Below are positions 8,298-17,223 of a stretch of 19,488 nucleotides of DNA, piece by piece. The notes under the pieces are model-generated. The model had not been told where the DNA came from. It searched no databases and was given only the letters and a program-made list of their open reading frames with translations. The DNA is from Zygnema cylindricum (taxonomy: Eukaryota; Streptophyta; Zygnematophyceae; Zygnematales; Zygnemataceae). A program made the position numbers and the translations under genes. Numbering within the stretch: the stretch's first letter is position 1; the number at the start of each line of letters is the position of its first letter. The stretch covers positions 1-19,488 of the forward strand of contig JBBHKE010000828.1 of the NCBI GenBank assembly GCA_037447655.1. The letters are read 5' to 3'.

Positions 8298-8558
8298 TTA
8301 CGGCTTAGTTGTATAATAAGTTATGCCTATTTGATCTCTGAATCGGCAAGTTTGATCTTGCTGCTTGCCTCTTTTTTGAAAGTGCAATGTTTGGTAAAAC
8401 TTCAATTTATGTTTCTTGTAAACCTTTACAATGTCCTTTGTTATCCATGGAATTCTTGCTTTATTCTTTAATTCGCCACTTGTCCCTGTTTGACTAAATT
8501 TGTTGCGTTTGCATAGTTCAAACTCCAATATTTTCGTACAACACAATTTCACTGTCAA
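8298..8558 (-). pseudogene. Fragment of a non-LTR retrotransposon (LINE) ORF2, pre-RT linker
   Basis: The minus-strand frame contains IPWITKDIVKVYKKHKLKFY, then a basic stretch, then YYTTK before the stop. The pattern PWxTK....KKxxxLYxx...followed by YY is typical of the segment between the endonuclease and reverse transcriptase domains in LINE ORF2 proteins, where PW(I/F)T is conserved and the segment ends near KKxYY. Neither the endonuclease catalytic residues nor the RT motifs are visible on either side. The downstream side is cut off by the TRIM. If correctly identified, it is a short dead fragment. Confidence 0.4.
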
Positions 8559-8959
8559 TATTCAAAGTGTACAATCTTTGGTTATCCTACTCTACGATAT
8601 TTCTTTTTTGTTGGTTCTACTTGAAAACGAACAATAACTATCCGCTCTAAGTTTTATCCGATACTTTTGGAAGTTTTCTCCATTCACTCAACTTTCGCTT
8701 CACCTTTCTAGTTCGTTTCTTCCACCAAATTAAAGATTTTTCACTTTTTATAACATCATCTTTTGTTTCCCTAACGCGCGTTACTTCTCTCCAATTCTTT
8801 TTCTTATAGTACTATTGCACTTTCGAAAAAGTTCATAACACATTGTCATTTATGGAAAACACTATATTGCAATTCTCCTGAGATAGTTCAAATAGTATTT
8901 CTTTTCCTTCCATGCTCAAGGGCACTCTTCAGTAAATCACAGTATATCCAAGTAAACTA

Positions 8960-9155
8960 CACCACCCATCATTATTAGTGTTAAGCATTTAATAGTGTTA
9001 AGGCAAAATTATAATTAACAATACTAATTTAGAGCAAAGGGACGTGGCAGATTGTAGCCCATGTCCTTACATAGTGATGTGAACTATTTTGTGATTTTCG
9101 GCCAAAAAAAGTCGCGACTTAATCGCGTCATTAACTCTAATAACGATAAGCATTG
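8960..9155. mobile_element. TA-flanked MITE, 196 bp (Tc1/mariner-like family)
   Basis: TA (8958-8959) precedes CACCACCCATCATTATTAG, and the right end CTAATAACGATAAGCATTG is followed by TA (9156-9157). The termini are imperfect inverted repeats. The interior is the reverse-complement relative of the element at 14535-14735. Shared phrases are GACGTGGCAGATTGTAGCCCA here against GGCGTGGCAGGTTGTAGTCCA on the minus strand there, and a GGCCAAAAAAAGT/AGCCAAAAAAAGT block. A TA target duplication with no coding capacity suggests mobilisation by a Tc1/mariner-type transposase. Confidence 0.7.
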
Positions 9156-9410
9156 TACTTGTGAATATTAACAACATTTTTTGTAGTTTAAGAACCATTT
9201 AAAAACTTATAGTTGAGGTGTATATTAAATCCAGTCATCAATCCTATCACATCCAACAAAATTCATAGTCAATTCTCCCACATTTACTTTTCTAATCCAT
9301 CGCAAATCCCAAATGCATAGTCTCTCAGTCAAGTTCCTACAAAATTTTAAATTCTTTTTTCAGGATGGAGTCGTCCTCTAGCTCATTTCTTCACTTGTTA
9401 TAATTTGTTA

Positions 9411-9952
9411 CACCGCGAATCGCAATTGGAGTAAAGAAACAATTAGAGTAAAAAAATGAAAAATAATAATTAGAATTATTAACTCTAGTTTGGGTAATCA
9501 ACGCTTTTCAAAAACAAAATTTACTCTAATTTATCAATAACTATAATTTGTGTTTCTTTCCGTAATAATTATCTGCGCTGAATATCTTTACTGTGAATTA
9601 GGTACAGGTACAGAATCTGACAAAACGTACAGTTTCACGTCATTGTGACGTTTGCATTACGCAGTTTGTGAAAACGCAGTTACATGATAACGGCCTGTAT
9701 TAAATCATTTTTTGTACTTTTGTAGTTAATAAAGTACTATTGCAGTTAATAAAGTACAATTTGCATGGTCAGACACCGACTGTACGCCACACTATTTGAA
9801 ACGACACTATATTAGAGTTGTTAACACTGATTCAAAAAGTACCTTAAGTAATGTAAAGAATAAATTAGAATTATGTACTCTATTTAGGGTGATAGAAACA
9901 AAATTAGGGGTGACGGAATTAGCGTATATAACGCTAATTACGATTCGCGGTG
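9411..9952. mobile_element. TA-flanked element with CACCGCGAATCG inverted termini, 542 bp
   Basis: TA at 9409-9410 is followed by CACCGCGAATCGCAATTGG, and CGATTCGCGGTG at 9941-9952 is followed by TA at 9953-9954. The first 12 bases of each terminus match perfectly and similarity continues for a few more. An internal near-palindrome, AATTAGCGTATATAACGCTAATT, lies just inside the right end. A 21-bp phrase, AGTTAATAAAGTACtatt, is doubled at 9724-9761. No reading frame of note is present. The two ends could belong to two separate insertions, but the matching TA flanks favour one element. Confidence 0.5.
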
Positions 9953-9989
9953 TAGAGTACAAAAGTATGAATTGAATAGCACTGGACTC

Positions 9990-10076
9990 CACCAAAAAGA
10001 CAAAACAAGACAAAACAAAACATGACGACAAAACAAGAAGAAGACAAAACATGAAACAACAACAACAAGAATAGAC
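9990..10076. repeat. A-rich GACAAAACA/CAACAA low-complexity repeat
   Basis: Variants of GACAAAACA and AACAACAAC recur across this block. Poly-A and AT-rich sequence continues to about 10310, including an A14 run near 10290. The open frames across it are low-complexity artefacts. Confidence 0.75.
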
Positions 10077-10079
10077 TGC

Positions 10080-11116
10080 CAATGCACTAAAAACAGGATA
10101 AGGACTACATAATAAAATTGTACCTTCATGAGTGATGGTCATAACCATGACACTGTGGCTTAACCACGGGAATCATGACATTTTATTTTATTTGTTTATT
10201 TATTATTTTAAGGAGTTAGGGAAGGGACCTATGTTGAAAAAGCTCAAAAAGGTCTCGGCGACTCACAAAATGAGGGCAACAGAATAGCACCAAAAAAAAA
10301 AAAAAAGTATTTCCTCTATATTTGGTTCCACAATAATTAAAGAACATCATCATCGACATGCGGAATCCTCCCACAAAAAACACATAGTTTCCTCCTACCA
10401 CATCCATAATAATAAGTAATCCATAATAAACTTTACTAAAAACATACAATGAAAATTCATAACATAAAAGATAACCAATCAACCTCACGCATCCTATTGC
10501 CAAGACTCTTTAAGCACATTTTGGAATTTTCTTATCTGATAGGAGTTACAATGGATATGGCTGGTTCACTGAGAGAAAACAACTCCTTATACCATTATTA
10601 ACGTTGATGTTTTTTTCTTCAAAGATATCAACTTTTCTCCGTGCATACTCGCCGATTGTTAATCCGACAAGCTGGAAGAGGTCTCTCGACAGAAACCGAA
10701 CTTGCGTGCGCGGAGAAAAGTTTACTCTAAAAAAATGATACAGCAGAATAGACACTACAGAGGAGGAACAAAAATGTGTGTCCAAAAACGATCCTTTCTC
10801 TTAGCAAAAAGAGTGAGGGCCATAAGAAAGTACAAAGGAGAAGAACACAGTGTATGGACTTGCATTGAAAGTAGGCAAATGGAATGTGGACACTTCGAAG
10901 GGCAAATAACTCTTACTTTAAAACAACTGTATGATGTACAGTAATAAACGGCTATAAAAATGTGAGAAAAGGACAAGAAAATATCCCAGCAGATATTATC
11001 CTTGAAACTATCCAAAATTACAAGAAATATGGTCGACACCATTATACTAAACACACTGTTAACTACCATTAGTGCGACTCAGACATTTTGTAGGGTAAAA
11101 ATCTATGAAAAAGACG
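10080..11116. other. 1-kb stretch with no recognised gene
   Basis: AT-rich sequence. Two plus-strand open stretches (10702-10944 and a frame through 10940-11068 containing ENIPADIILETIQNYKKYG) have protein-like composition but match no family I know and have no clear splice sites. They may be eroded element sequence. Confidence 0.35.
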
Positions 11117-11265
11117 ACTTAAAAACTGGTGGCCATGGTTAAAAAAGATGAAAACTAATCATTTGCAGTGGTTCCAAAAACCTCTCTCTCTTCAAAAATT
11201 GGTGGTCATACTTAAAAACAATTAACTTCTAATTATTTACACCAGTATCAAAAACCTTCTGAATT
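11117..11265. repeat. Imperfect tandem duplication, period ~74 bp
   Basis: AAAAACTGGTGGCCATGGTTAAAAA near 11117 recurs as AAAAATTGGTGGTCATACTTAAAAA near 11191. Later GGTTCCAAAAACCTCTC recurs as AGTATCAAAAACCTTCTG at matching spacing. The array lies about 75 bp downstream of the stop codon of the split gene on the minus strand. Confidence 0.6.
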
Positions 11266-11339
11266 TGTACTAATGGTAGTGGACAGTGTAGTAGCCCAAG
11301 TACCTTGTGTGATGTCAAGAAAGGAAAGTTTAAAAATTC

Positions 11340-11345
11340 TTTATT
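11340..11345 (-). terminator. Candidate polyadenylation signal AATAAA
   Basis: AATAAA on the minus strand overlaps the TAA stop codon of the split gene (AAAATAAAG). It is the only canonical hexamer noticed near the stop. A signal this close to the stop would give a very short 3' UTR. Confidence 0.35.
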
Positions 11346-13724
11346 TTGTCTTCTTTTTTTTTGCCCCTTTCCCTGACTTAGATCCTTCTTGCTCCTTTGC
11401 AACTTTTAGCATTTGAAAAACTGCCCCGTCTTTAGCAGCAATTGTGGCCGCCTTCACTTCATTCGCCTTGTTAATGAACTTTGTCACCTCCTGCAAAAAT
11501 ATAACAACCGACTATTAAACAACCAGAACTTAATAGTCGGTCGGTTTCTTTGGCAGAGTTCTTATTTTGTTTGTTTGTTTGTTTGTTTGTTTTTGCGCGA
11601 GTTCTTTCAATTTTGTTTTGGTTTTCATAAAGTTTGATATAAAGTCTTAATATTTCTGAAATTCCCCCTGAATGATAAAACAAAAAGGCAACCAACTGTG
11701 TTTCTCGACATCAAAAGAATAAAAATGACCGCCAAGTTGAATGTATCTCAACCTTCAGCATTAAAAAAAAAGGCTACACTAGGAACAATAATATGCAACT
11801 TTTGCAATTTAACTCTAAAGATTGTTGAAATCCACAAGGGTTATGACAATCGGAGTTTTACCTTCGTTTTGAGGGAAAATCGTACAATTCGCACAGTATT
11901 TTGAGTAATCGTACAAACGATTACCCATAAAACTGTACGATTCACCTCGACATGAGGGTAAATGTGTTTTGTGTAATTACCTTTCCTACTCTTCCAAATA
12001 TCACGTCAGAAATGTCATGAACAAAGCATCACATGGTACTTTTTCTAAAACCTTCACTCATAAACCACACATCTCTAAATCAGTTTGAGCTTTGTGACTC
12101 CTATCGTATCAGTTTTACACTAAAACTTCTGGTTCCATTTCTGGTCGCTGTTTCTCAGACCTGTGAACAGAAACTGACTGAGAACTGCAGTACAATTGCA
12201 CTTCTGTACGAATAAAACCTTTTGTCAGAAAGTTGTATAAAAGGCATTTGCGAACTGTACGAATAAAATAACTTTTTGTCAGAAAGTTGCATAAAAGGCA
12301 TTTGTGAAAGGAAGTTAAGACTTTGGTTAGCCATATCCAACAGTGAGAAAGATTTTGTTATTGGCCAGATATGGCAAACACGGGTCCTAATTCCATTTCG
12401 CACAAACATGAAATTAGCCCAGGATATAACGCAAAAAAGGTAAACATATTAATGGCCTCCCCAGACAAGTGAAAACAAAAACTACCTTACAAGAAACAGG
12501 AGCACAGAGCTTCTGTAAATAGAGGACAATTTCTTTTAGTTCACTTTCAGTTCCTGAGAAGAATAAAAAATCATGCTATGTCTTCAAAATCAGTCATACT
12601 ACCACCCAGTTGTTTTAGCAGAAATAGAGTCAGAAAACCTAGTGTGAGACTCCTATTAGCCAAGAAAATAAATAAAAATTGAACAGAAAACCAACAGCTC
12701 TAATTTCATTAGGTTCAAAACTGTTGACATTCTTAAACCTTGCACTTTTGTGTAAAACTCATCCGTCTTCCTCCCATGACAAACATATTTATTTCCTTTC
12801 TGGCCAGAGAGACGAAAAATACTCCTCATGATATAAAGCTGATAAACACATTGCTAGACAACTTTTTGTCAAAATATGGTCATAACTGATCTGCACAAAG
12901 AAAAAGATAGACATACCTTTCCAGATACAAACTCGTCGGTCTTCTTATTAGGAGCTTTCGTAACTTTTCCTGAAGTCCAGACCCCCAAGAAAACCCTTTA
13001 ACCTTTATAAGCCTAAGCAACCTTTGTTAATTGTCGATGCCAAATAACATCTTTCCCTGGTATAAGAAAAACCATTGAAAGAGTGCTAAACTAAATCTGC
13101 AATCGATCTGGTCAATGATTTGAAGAAAGAAAGAACAAGTCCCAGAAAAAGCCCCTTACCCTCCTCCTCCTGTCCTAAGAAAAAAGCACTCCACATAATA
13201 AAAGTAGCTGTAAAAAGATTTACAGCAAAAGAGACAGATACAAGCAACTCCAGATAATGTTGAACACAAACAGTGCATTTCCCTCCTCAATTTGTGTCTA
13301 AGGATCAACCAGTAATAGTGGACAATAATAGCGGACAACATTAACTAATATTTGACGACTACTGGACTAATATTACTGGACTAATATAGGATATACCTTT
13401 GGATTTTAATTGCCAGTAACACTAACAGTGCATTCCCCTCCTCCATGTATAAAGATCAACCACTAACAGTGGAGTGGACAGTAACAGTGGAAAGTAACAA
13501 TGGACAATATGACAGCCTACTCACAGCTTTTTCAACAAAGAACAGCAGCAAAAAGGGGGTACTCATAGAGGAGCGCGACCACAATAGACAATTTTGGTGA
13601 AAGAAAAGGACAAACCTTTCCGAATTTTAAGAGCCTTTCCATGATGATTGGCAGCAGTTTGTTTCTTTTGCTGCCCCTTAAAAAGACCTGATTTTTGGGT
13701 CATCCCTGACTGATTTCCCTTCAT
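11341..13724 (-). CDS. Small basic protein of the UPF0390/DUF2462 type, three exons
   Basis: Join on the minus strand: exon 1 13724-13616, exon 2 12969-12917, exon 3 11490-11341 (stop TAA). Intron 1 (13615-12970) starts GTTTGT and ends CTTCAG, phase 1. Intron 2 (12916-11491) starts GTATGT and ends TTGCAG, phase 0. The frame stays open through both joins and gives 103 residues. The N-terminus holds MTQKSGLFKGQQKKQT, followed by KIRKGKVTKAPNKK across intron 1, then an amphipathic segment starting EVTKFINKANEVKAAT, and a Lys/Gly tail ending GAKKKKTK. The order Lys-rich N-terminus, R/K-K-G-x-V-x-x-A-P-x-K-K, then a K-I-x-x-x-x-E-x-x helix, and the ~100-residue length, resemble UPF0390 (Leydig cell tumour 10 kDa protein-like), a nuclear family of unknown function. 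An in-frame TGA lies about 36 bases upstream of the first ATG. A second ATG at 13703 (MTQKSG) looks more like the family start. No TATA was recognised. The family label is from memory of its pattern. Confidence 0.65.
11562..11596. repeat. (GTTT)n microsatellite in intron 2
   Basis: TTTG repeats about six times without interruption, followed by a T run. It lies just upstream of exon 3 on the minus strand, where it reads as an A-rich (CAAA)n tract about 70-105 bases before the acceptor. Confidence 0.9.
11908..11927. repeat. Perfect 8-bp stem hairpin in intron 2
   Basis: GTAATCGT, loop ACAA, ACGATTAC. It is in a patch where GTAC-containing phrases (CGTACA, TGTACGA) are frequent. Confidence 0.7.
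12204..12306. repeat. Tandem duplication, period 51 bp, in intron 2
   Basis: CTGTACGAATAAAA begins both copies (12204 and 12255). Both continue through TTTTGTCAGAAAGTTG and ATAAAAGGCATTTG. The few differences suggest a fairly recent duplication. Confidence 0.9.
13269..13500. repeat. Direct duplication (offset ~165 bp) with AGTGGACA-rich sequence in intron 1
   Basis: AACAGTGCATTTCCCTCCTC near 13269 reappears as AACAGTGCATTCCCCTCCTC near 13434. Both are followed by a GATCAACCA phrase and then AGTGGACA/AACAGTGGA-like units. Between them TACTGGACTAATAT is repeated in tandem (about 13360-13387). Confidence 0.65.
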
Positions 13725-13764
13725 TGTACAAACCCATCCTTTATCAGAATATCAATCGCAATCA

Positions 13765-13870
13765 CAATTATTATTATTATCATTATCATTACCCTTATCA
13801 CTACCACTACCACTACTACTACCATCACCAATGCCATTAACATTACAATCATTGTTATTATTATTATTTT
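13765..13870. repeat. Degenerate trinucleotide repeat upstream of the split gene
   Basis: ATT, ATC and ACC triplets alternate (ATTATTATTATTATCATTATC, then CACTACCACTACCACTAC, then TTATTATTATTATT). It lies about 40-145 bases upstream of the first ATG of the minus-strand gene, so it falls in its promoter or 5' UTR. Confidence 0.9.
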
Positions 13871-13949
13871 TAAAACAATATTTGCTTCAAAAGCGGTGGA
13901 TGCAAAACTGCGATGAAAAAAAATATTTTGAGTGTTCGAAAACTGTTTA

Positions 13950-13971
13950 ACCGTAATAGGGATGGGCAGTG
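13950..13971. mobile_element. Isolated right terminus of the MITE family
   Basis: CCGTAATAGGGATGGGCAGTG ends at 13971 and is followed by TA. It is the same kind of right end as at 14215 and, inverted, the left end at 14535 (CACTGCCCATCG). Its own left end was not found. The next MITE starts six bases later, so this may be an older copy that the next insertion hit or abutted. Confidence 0.45.
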
Positions 13972-13976
13972 TACTA

Positions 13977-14215
13977 TAGCCCACACCACTATTAGAGTCA
14001 ATCACTCTAATTCGAGTGATTGTTTTAATGACCCAAAGTCATAAATTAGTGTGGAAAACACTAATGAGTTAAGTGGGCCATAAAAAATAAATTATTGTCA
14101 ATAACACTAATGAGTTGAGTGGACCATGATAAGCCACGGACTAGCATAACCTACTTTGGTTAATTCTAATAAAGTGTCAACGCTAATTCACTAACTCTAA
14201 TAGCGATGGGCAATG
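13977..14215. mobile_element. TA-flanked MITE, 239 bp
   Basis: TA (13975-13976) precedes TAGCCCACACCACTATTAGAG, and the right end CTCTAATAGCGATGGGCAATG is followed by TG, a likely decayed TA. The interior holds two tandem-like copies of AACACTAATGAGTTRAGTGG (R = A or G) about 50 bases apart, and an ATCACTCTAATTCGAGTGAT palindrome near 14000-14020. No coding capacity. The termini match the family seen at 8960 and 14535. Confidence 0.65.
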
Positions 14216-14534
14216 TGTGCACGGGAAAAAATGGACGCTGATGGTTGACATGTCTTGTTTCTTAATAAATGTGGTTCATTTACATTAACGAGAATGGACG
14301 GAACAGTATTAAAGATGATGGATAACTCCTAAGAAAGACAAAACAATGATCACCAAAATTTGGATAATGATTCCAGCATGTCTGCCGTGACTCAAGCACA
14401 GAAAGAAACACCCAAAGTTTTCAGCAAAATTCAACACTGGAAAAGGACTTAAAAACGCCAAAAAAGGTCTAAAATAGGTATAAAATAGGTCTGAAACAGG
14501 TCAACGTCTTTGTGATTTAAGACATTTAAGACTA

Positions 14535-14735
14535 CACTGCCCATCGTTATTAGAGTTAATAGCGCTGTTTTGGTTGCAAACTTTTTTTGGCTGAAAACCA
14601 TAAAAGAGTGTTAACGACACTATTTAAGGAAATGGACTACAACCTGCCACGCCTCCTTGCATCAAATTATTCCTACATATTCTAATTCCGCGATAACACT
14701 AAAAAATCCCGAAACGCTAACAACGATGGGCTGTG
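14535..14735. mobile_element. MITE, 201 bp, inverted relative of the 8960 copy
   Basis: TA (14533-14534) precedes CACTGCCCATCGTTATTAG, and the right end CTAACAACGATGGGCTGTG is followed by AA rather than TA. The inverted termini match over about 20 bases with few differences. The reverse complement of the interior aligns with 8960-9155, including the GGCGTGGCAGGTTGTAG block and AGCCAAAAAAAGT. Two full-length relatives in one window show that this is a dispersed family. Confidence 0.7.
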
Positions 14736-14739
14736 AAAT

Positions 14740-15460
14740 TTAGTGTGTGTGATTCCATGGGCACCTAAGCTTTTCATGAGATTTCTTGTAATTCGAAGTT
14801 TAAATACAATTCAAATACAACAACAATCTAAGGTTTCTTAAATTTCCAAGTTTGAATTCAATTCAAATACAACAACAATACTCTAATTTTAAGTACAAAG
14901 TACGCAATATCCTTTTGTAACCAAATATAATATGCCTTCTTGATATTCTTCCATGCTTGAGTCTAGTATTTATCAAATCATTTCGTTCTTACTACAGAAA
15001 AAAATTAATAGAAAAATAAAAAGCTGTGAATTTGAAACTTGTACGCTGCTCACCAGAAATAATGTATACTTTGAAACCATAAAAGTGAGGCTCACACTAA
15101 AAAACCCTAGAAATCCAGTGCAGGAAGTAATTTTTAAACCCTAAAGGACAATTTCAGAAGTTAATCACCAAGTAGTTTCAAAAACAGGAAAAAGACAGTA
15201 GGAATTGATACATACCCGAAGGCGGGGATTGAAAAAAAGCTCGCTTTTTGGTTGAGATTTCTTCTCGACAATGAAACAATGAGAAATTGTGAATTATATT
15301 ACTTTTCTTTTTTTTTGTTTCAATATTAGGTTGGCAATACTTTAGAAGAAGACCAGATGAAAGCCCTGCAATCCGAGAGCCTCCGTAGAACTTTGCGAAA
15401 CTGAACCCTAAAACTGAACTGCGCACTTTTGCCGTCTTGAAATGTATGCCCACTCCACAG
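14740..15460. other. Stretch with no recognised gene
   Basis: AT-rich. It contains a direct repeat TTCAATTCAAATACAACAACAAT at about 14800-14830 and 14857-14879. The minus-strand open frame 15465-15178 contains FSFAKFYGGSRIAG but matches no family I know and ends without splice support. Confidence 0.4.
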
Positions 15461-15462
15461 TA

Positions 15463-15677
15463 CAACCTGTATCGCTATTAGTGTTAATGCTTTTTTTGCC
15501 GCTTAAAACATATTTCTCCGTACACACGTCGAATTGTGGATTTGATGGGATGCGATTAAAAGGTAAGATTCTCAGCTTCCGATTGACGGTCTCAAACTGA
15601 AAATCGTACAAGTGTGTACGGCAAAATGATGTTTTTAGTTGCAAAAAATATATATACACTAATAGCAATAAACGGTG
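15463..15677. mobile_element. TA-flanked MITE with ~40-bp inverted termini, 215 bp
   Basis: TA (15461-15462) precedes CAACCTGTATCGCTATTAGTG, and the right end CACTAATAGCAATAAACGGTG is followed by TA (15678-15679). The inverted similarity extends inward to TTTTTTTGCCGCTTAAAACA against TTTTTTGCAACTAAAAACA. It is a member of, or close relative to, the CTATTAGWGTTAA family (W = A or T). No coding capacity. Confidence 0.7.
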
Positions 15678-16195
15678 TACCGTACATTCGTACAGGATAT
15701 CGATGTTAGAGTTAGGGTACGACCTCATGTGGCTAAGGACAGTTCCCATGTGTTTAAGTAAGGGTATTTTTTCGTCGTTTTCACAGAAAATGGGACTTCC
15801 AACGAGAAAATACTACGCCGTACGAAAAATGGGCAAAAACACAAGTACATTTTGCTTCATCTTGGAACTTGGAAGGTACGGCAATTTGGCGTTATTATCA
15901 TCGCGACCCACTTCCAATTCATCTTCACAATTGCACTGGAATCAAATCGCGATCTGATTTTAATCAAAATACAACCCAAATGACGAATAGAAAGCCATTT
16001 TTGCACGTGTCAAACGTTTTCAAGTTTTTATTTTGCAGTTGGGCATAGATGTCCTATTCGTACGGATTTAGACTTATTCGTACGGATTTGGACTTTTTTA
16101 CGAAAACTACGTAGTATTCGTTTGTTTCGTAGCTTTTGTAAATTTCGAACGTCTCAACTGTACAACAAATTGTACGGACATTTTAAAAATAAAAC
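15678..16195. other. Non-coding stretch dense in GTAC/CGTACG phrases
   Basis: Many GTAC tetramers occur here, mostly as CGTACG, GTACGG, GTACGA or GTACA. TATTCGTACGGATTTRGACTT (R = A or G) is duplicated in tandem at about 16056-16096. The plus-strand frame 15703-15957 covers the middle but shows no motif. Confidence 0.4.
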
Positions 16196-16221
16196 TTTGC
16201 GCGCGCGTTTTTTTTTTATCT

Positions 16222-16624
16222 TGTCCTCCACTCCGTCTTTAGAAGGAAGCCGCCGTTGGATACGCCGTATATTCCGGCGCGCGCCGCTAGTTCGTTGCAC
16301 TTATCAATTTTGCAGTTTTGCTTCATTTGCGCGCTCGTATTTTTATCTGAGCGGCGAGCCGCGGAAATTATGGCGTCTCGCACGCGAATTTTTATGTGCG
16401 CGGCAGGCCGCGGAATTTATGGCGTCTCGCACGCGTATTTTTATCTGAGCGGCGAGCCGCGGAATATACGGCGTCTCCAACAGCGGCTTCCTTGAGCCGT
16501 TTTGCTTCATTTGCGCGCACGTATTTTCATCTGTCCTCCAATCCGTCTTCAAAAGGTTGTCCTTTGAGACGTCGTAAATTCCGGCGCTCGCCTCTAGTTC
16601 GTTGCACTTATCAGTTTTTCAGGG
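16222..16624. repeat. GC-rich nested repeat block: direct flanks, 41-bp inverted arms, 49-bp tandem array
   Basis: Three layers are visible. A block starting TGTCCTCCACTCCGTCTT (16222) reappears at 16532 with TAGTTCGTTGCACTTATCA near its end in both copies (about 16288 and 16596), an offset of about 310. Inside it, 16245-16285 (GGAAGCCGCCGTTGGATACG...) is the imperfect reverse complement of 16451-16491, with only two mismatches in the outer 31 bases. Between the arms, a 49-bp unit built on GCACGCGTATTTTTATCTG and GCCGCGGAA...ATGGCGTCTC is repeated three times from 16331 to 16477. The block is CpG-rich in an AT-rich setting. It may be a satellite fragment or the termini of an unknown element. 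Confidence 0.75.
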
Positions 16625-16999
16625 TATTGAATATTTAAATTTTTGAAATTTGAAATTAAAAACAAAGTACGAATTTTACGACGAATTTTATAAAGTTTGA
16701 AATTGTTTTATGCGCGCGGAACGTAGTATTGGTTAGTTTACTCCATGCTTTTTATGCGCATAGGACATCTATGCAGTTGGGAGAGTACACGAAAATAAAG
16801 TTGTTTGTCCGTTTGCAAACAATTCGTTTGTTTGTTTGGTTGTACGAACAAGCAGCCGGACAAGATCCGCCAGAACTACGCACATGGCAGTGAAAGAAAG
16901 CCCGGCATCAACAATGTTACGCTGAACATTCAATGACACTTTCACTACAATACTGTACATCCCATTTGCAGACCTATGTGATTGCTAATGTTGTCCACG

Positions 17000-17160
17000 T
17001 GTGGGCGTCTACAAATGTCGGGAGCTCGTTGGTGTCAACAAATGTCCGTAGTATGTCAAGAGCTCGTTATAGTGTACAAATGTCCCCAGTTTGTCCGGAG
17101 CTTGTTGGCGTCTACAAATGTTCGCAGTTTGTTGGCGTCTAAAGGTGTCGCAAGATATTG
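17000..17160. repeat. Imperfect tandem repeat, units ~27-41 bp
   Basis: TCTACAAATGTCGGGAGCTCG, TCAACAAATGTCCGTAG, TACAAATGTCCCCAG and TCTACAAATGTTCGCAG recur. They are separated by (G)AGCTCGTTGG/AGCTTGTTGGCG, and the array ends with GTTGGCGTCTAAAGGTGTCG. Unit length varies because some copies carry an extra TATGTC/TTTGTC segment. Confidence 0.7.
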
Positions 17161-17223
17161 GCGATGTCTACAATTGTCACATATTCAAAGTAATGAAGGC
17201 GCAAGTAACGATTGACATAGGCA

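Noticed and set aside
9807-10148. Minus-strand hydrophobic open frames rich in Val, Leu, Phe and Cys
   Set aside because: They translate the A-rich GACAAAACA low-complexity block in reverse. The apparent membrane segments are compositional artefacts.
13721-14005. Minus-strand open frame with long Val/Ile/Met runs
   Set aside because: It is the translation of the degenerate trinucleotide repeat upstream of the split gene. The real gene starts in a different frame at 13724.
16122-16638. Several overlapping open frames in the GC-rich block
   Set aside because: They follow the repeat units (repeated ASRTRIF pieces) and have no independent support.
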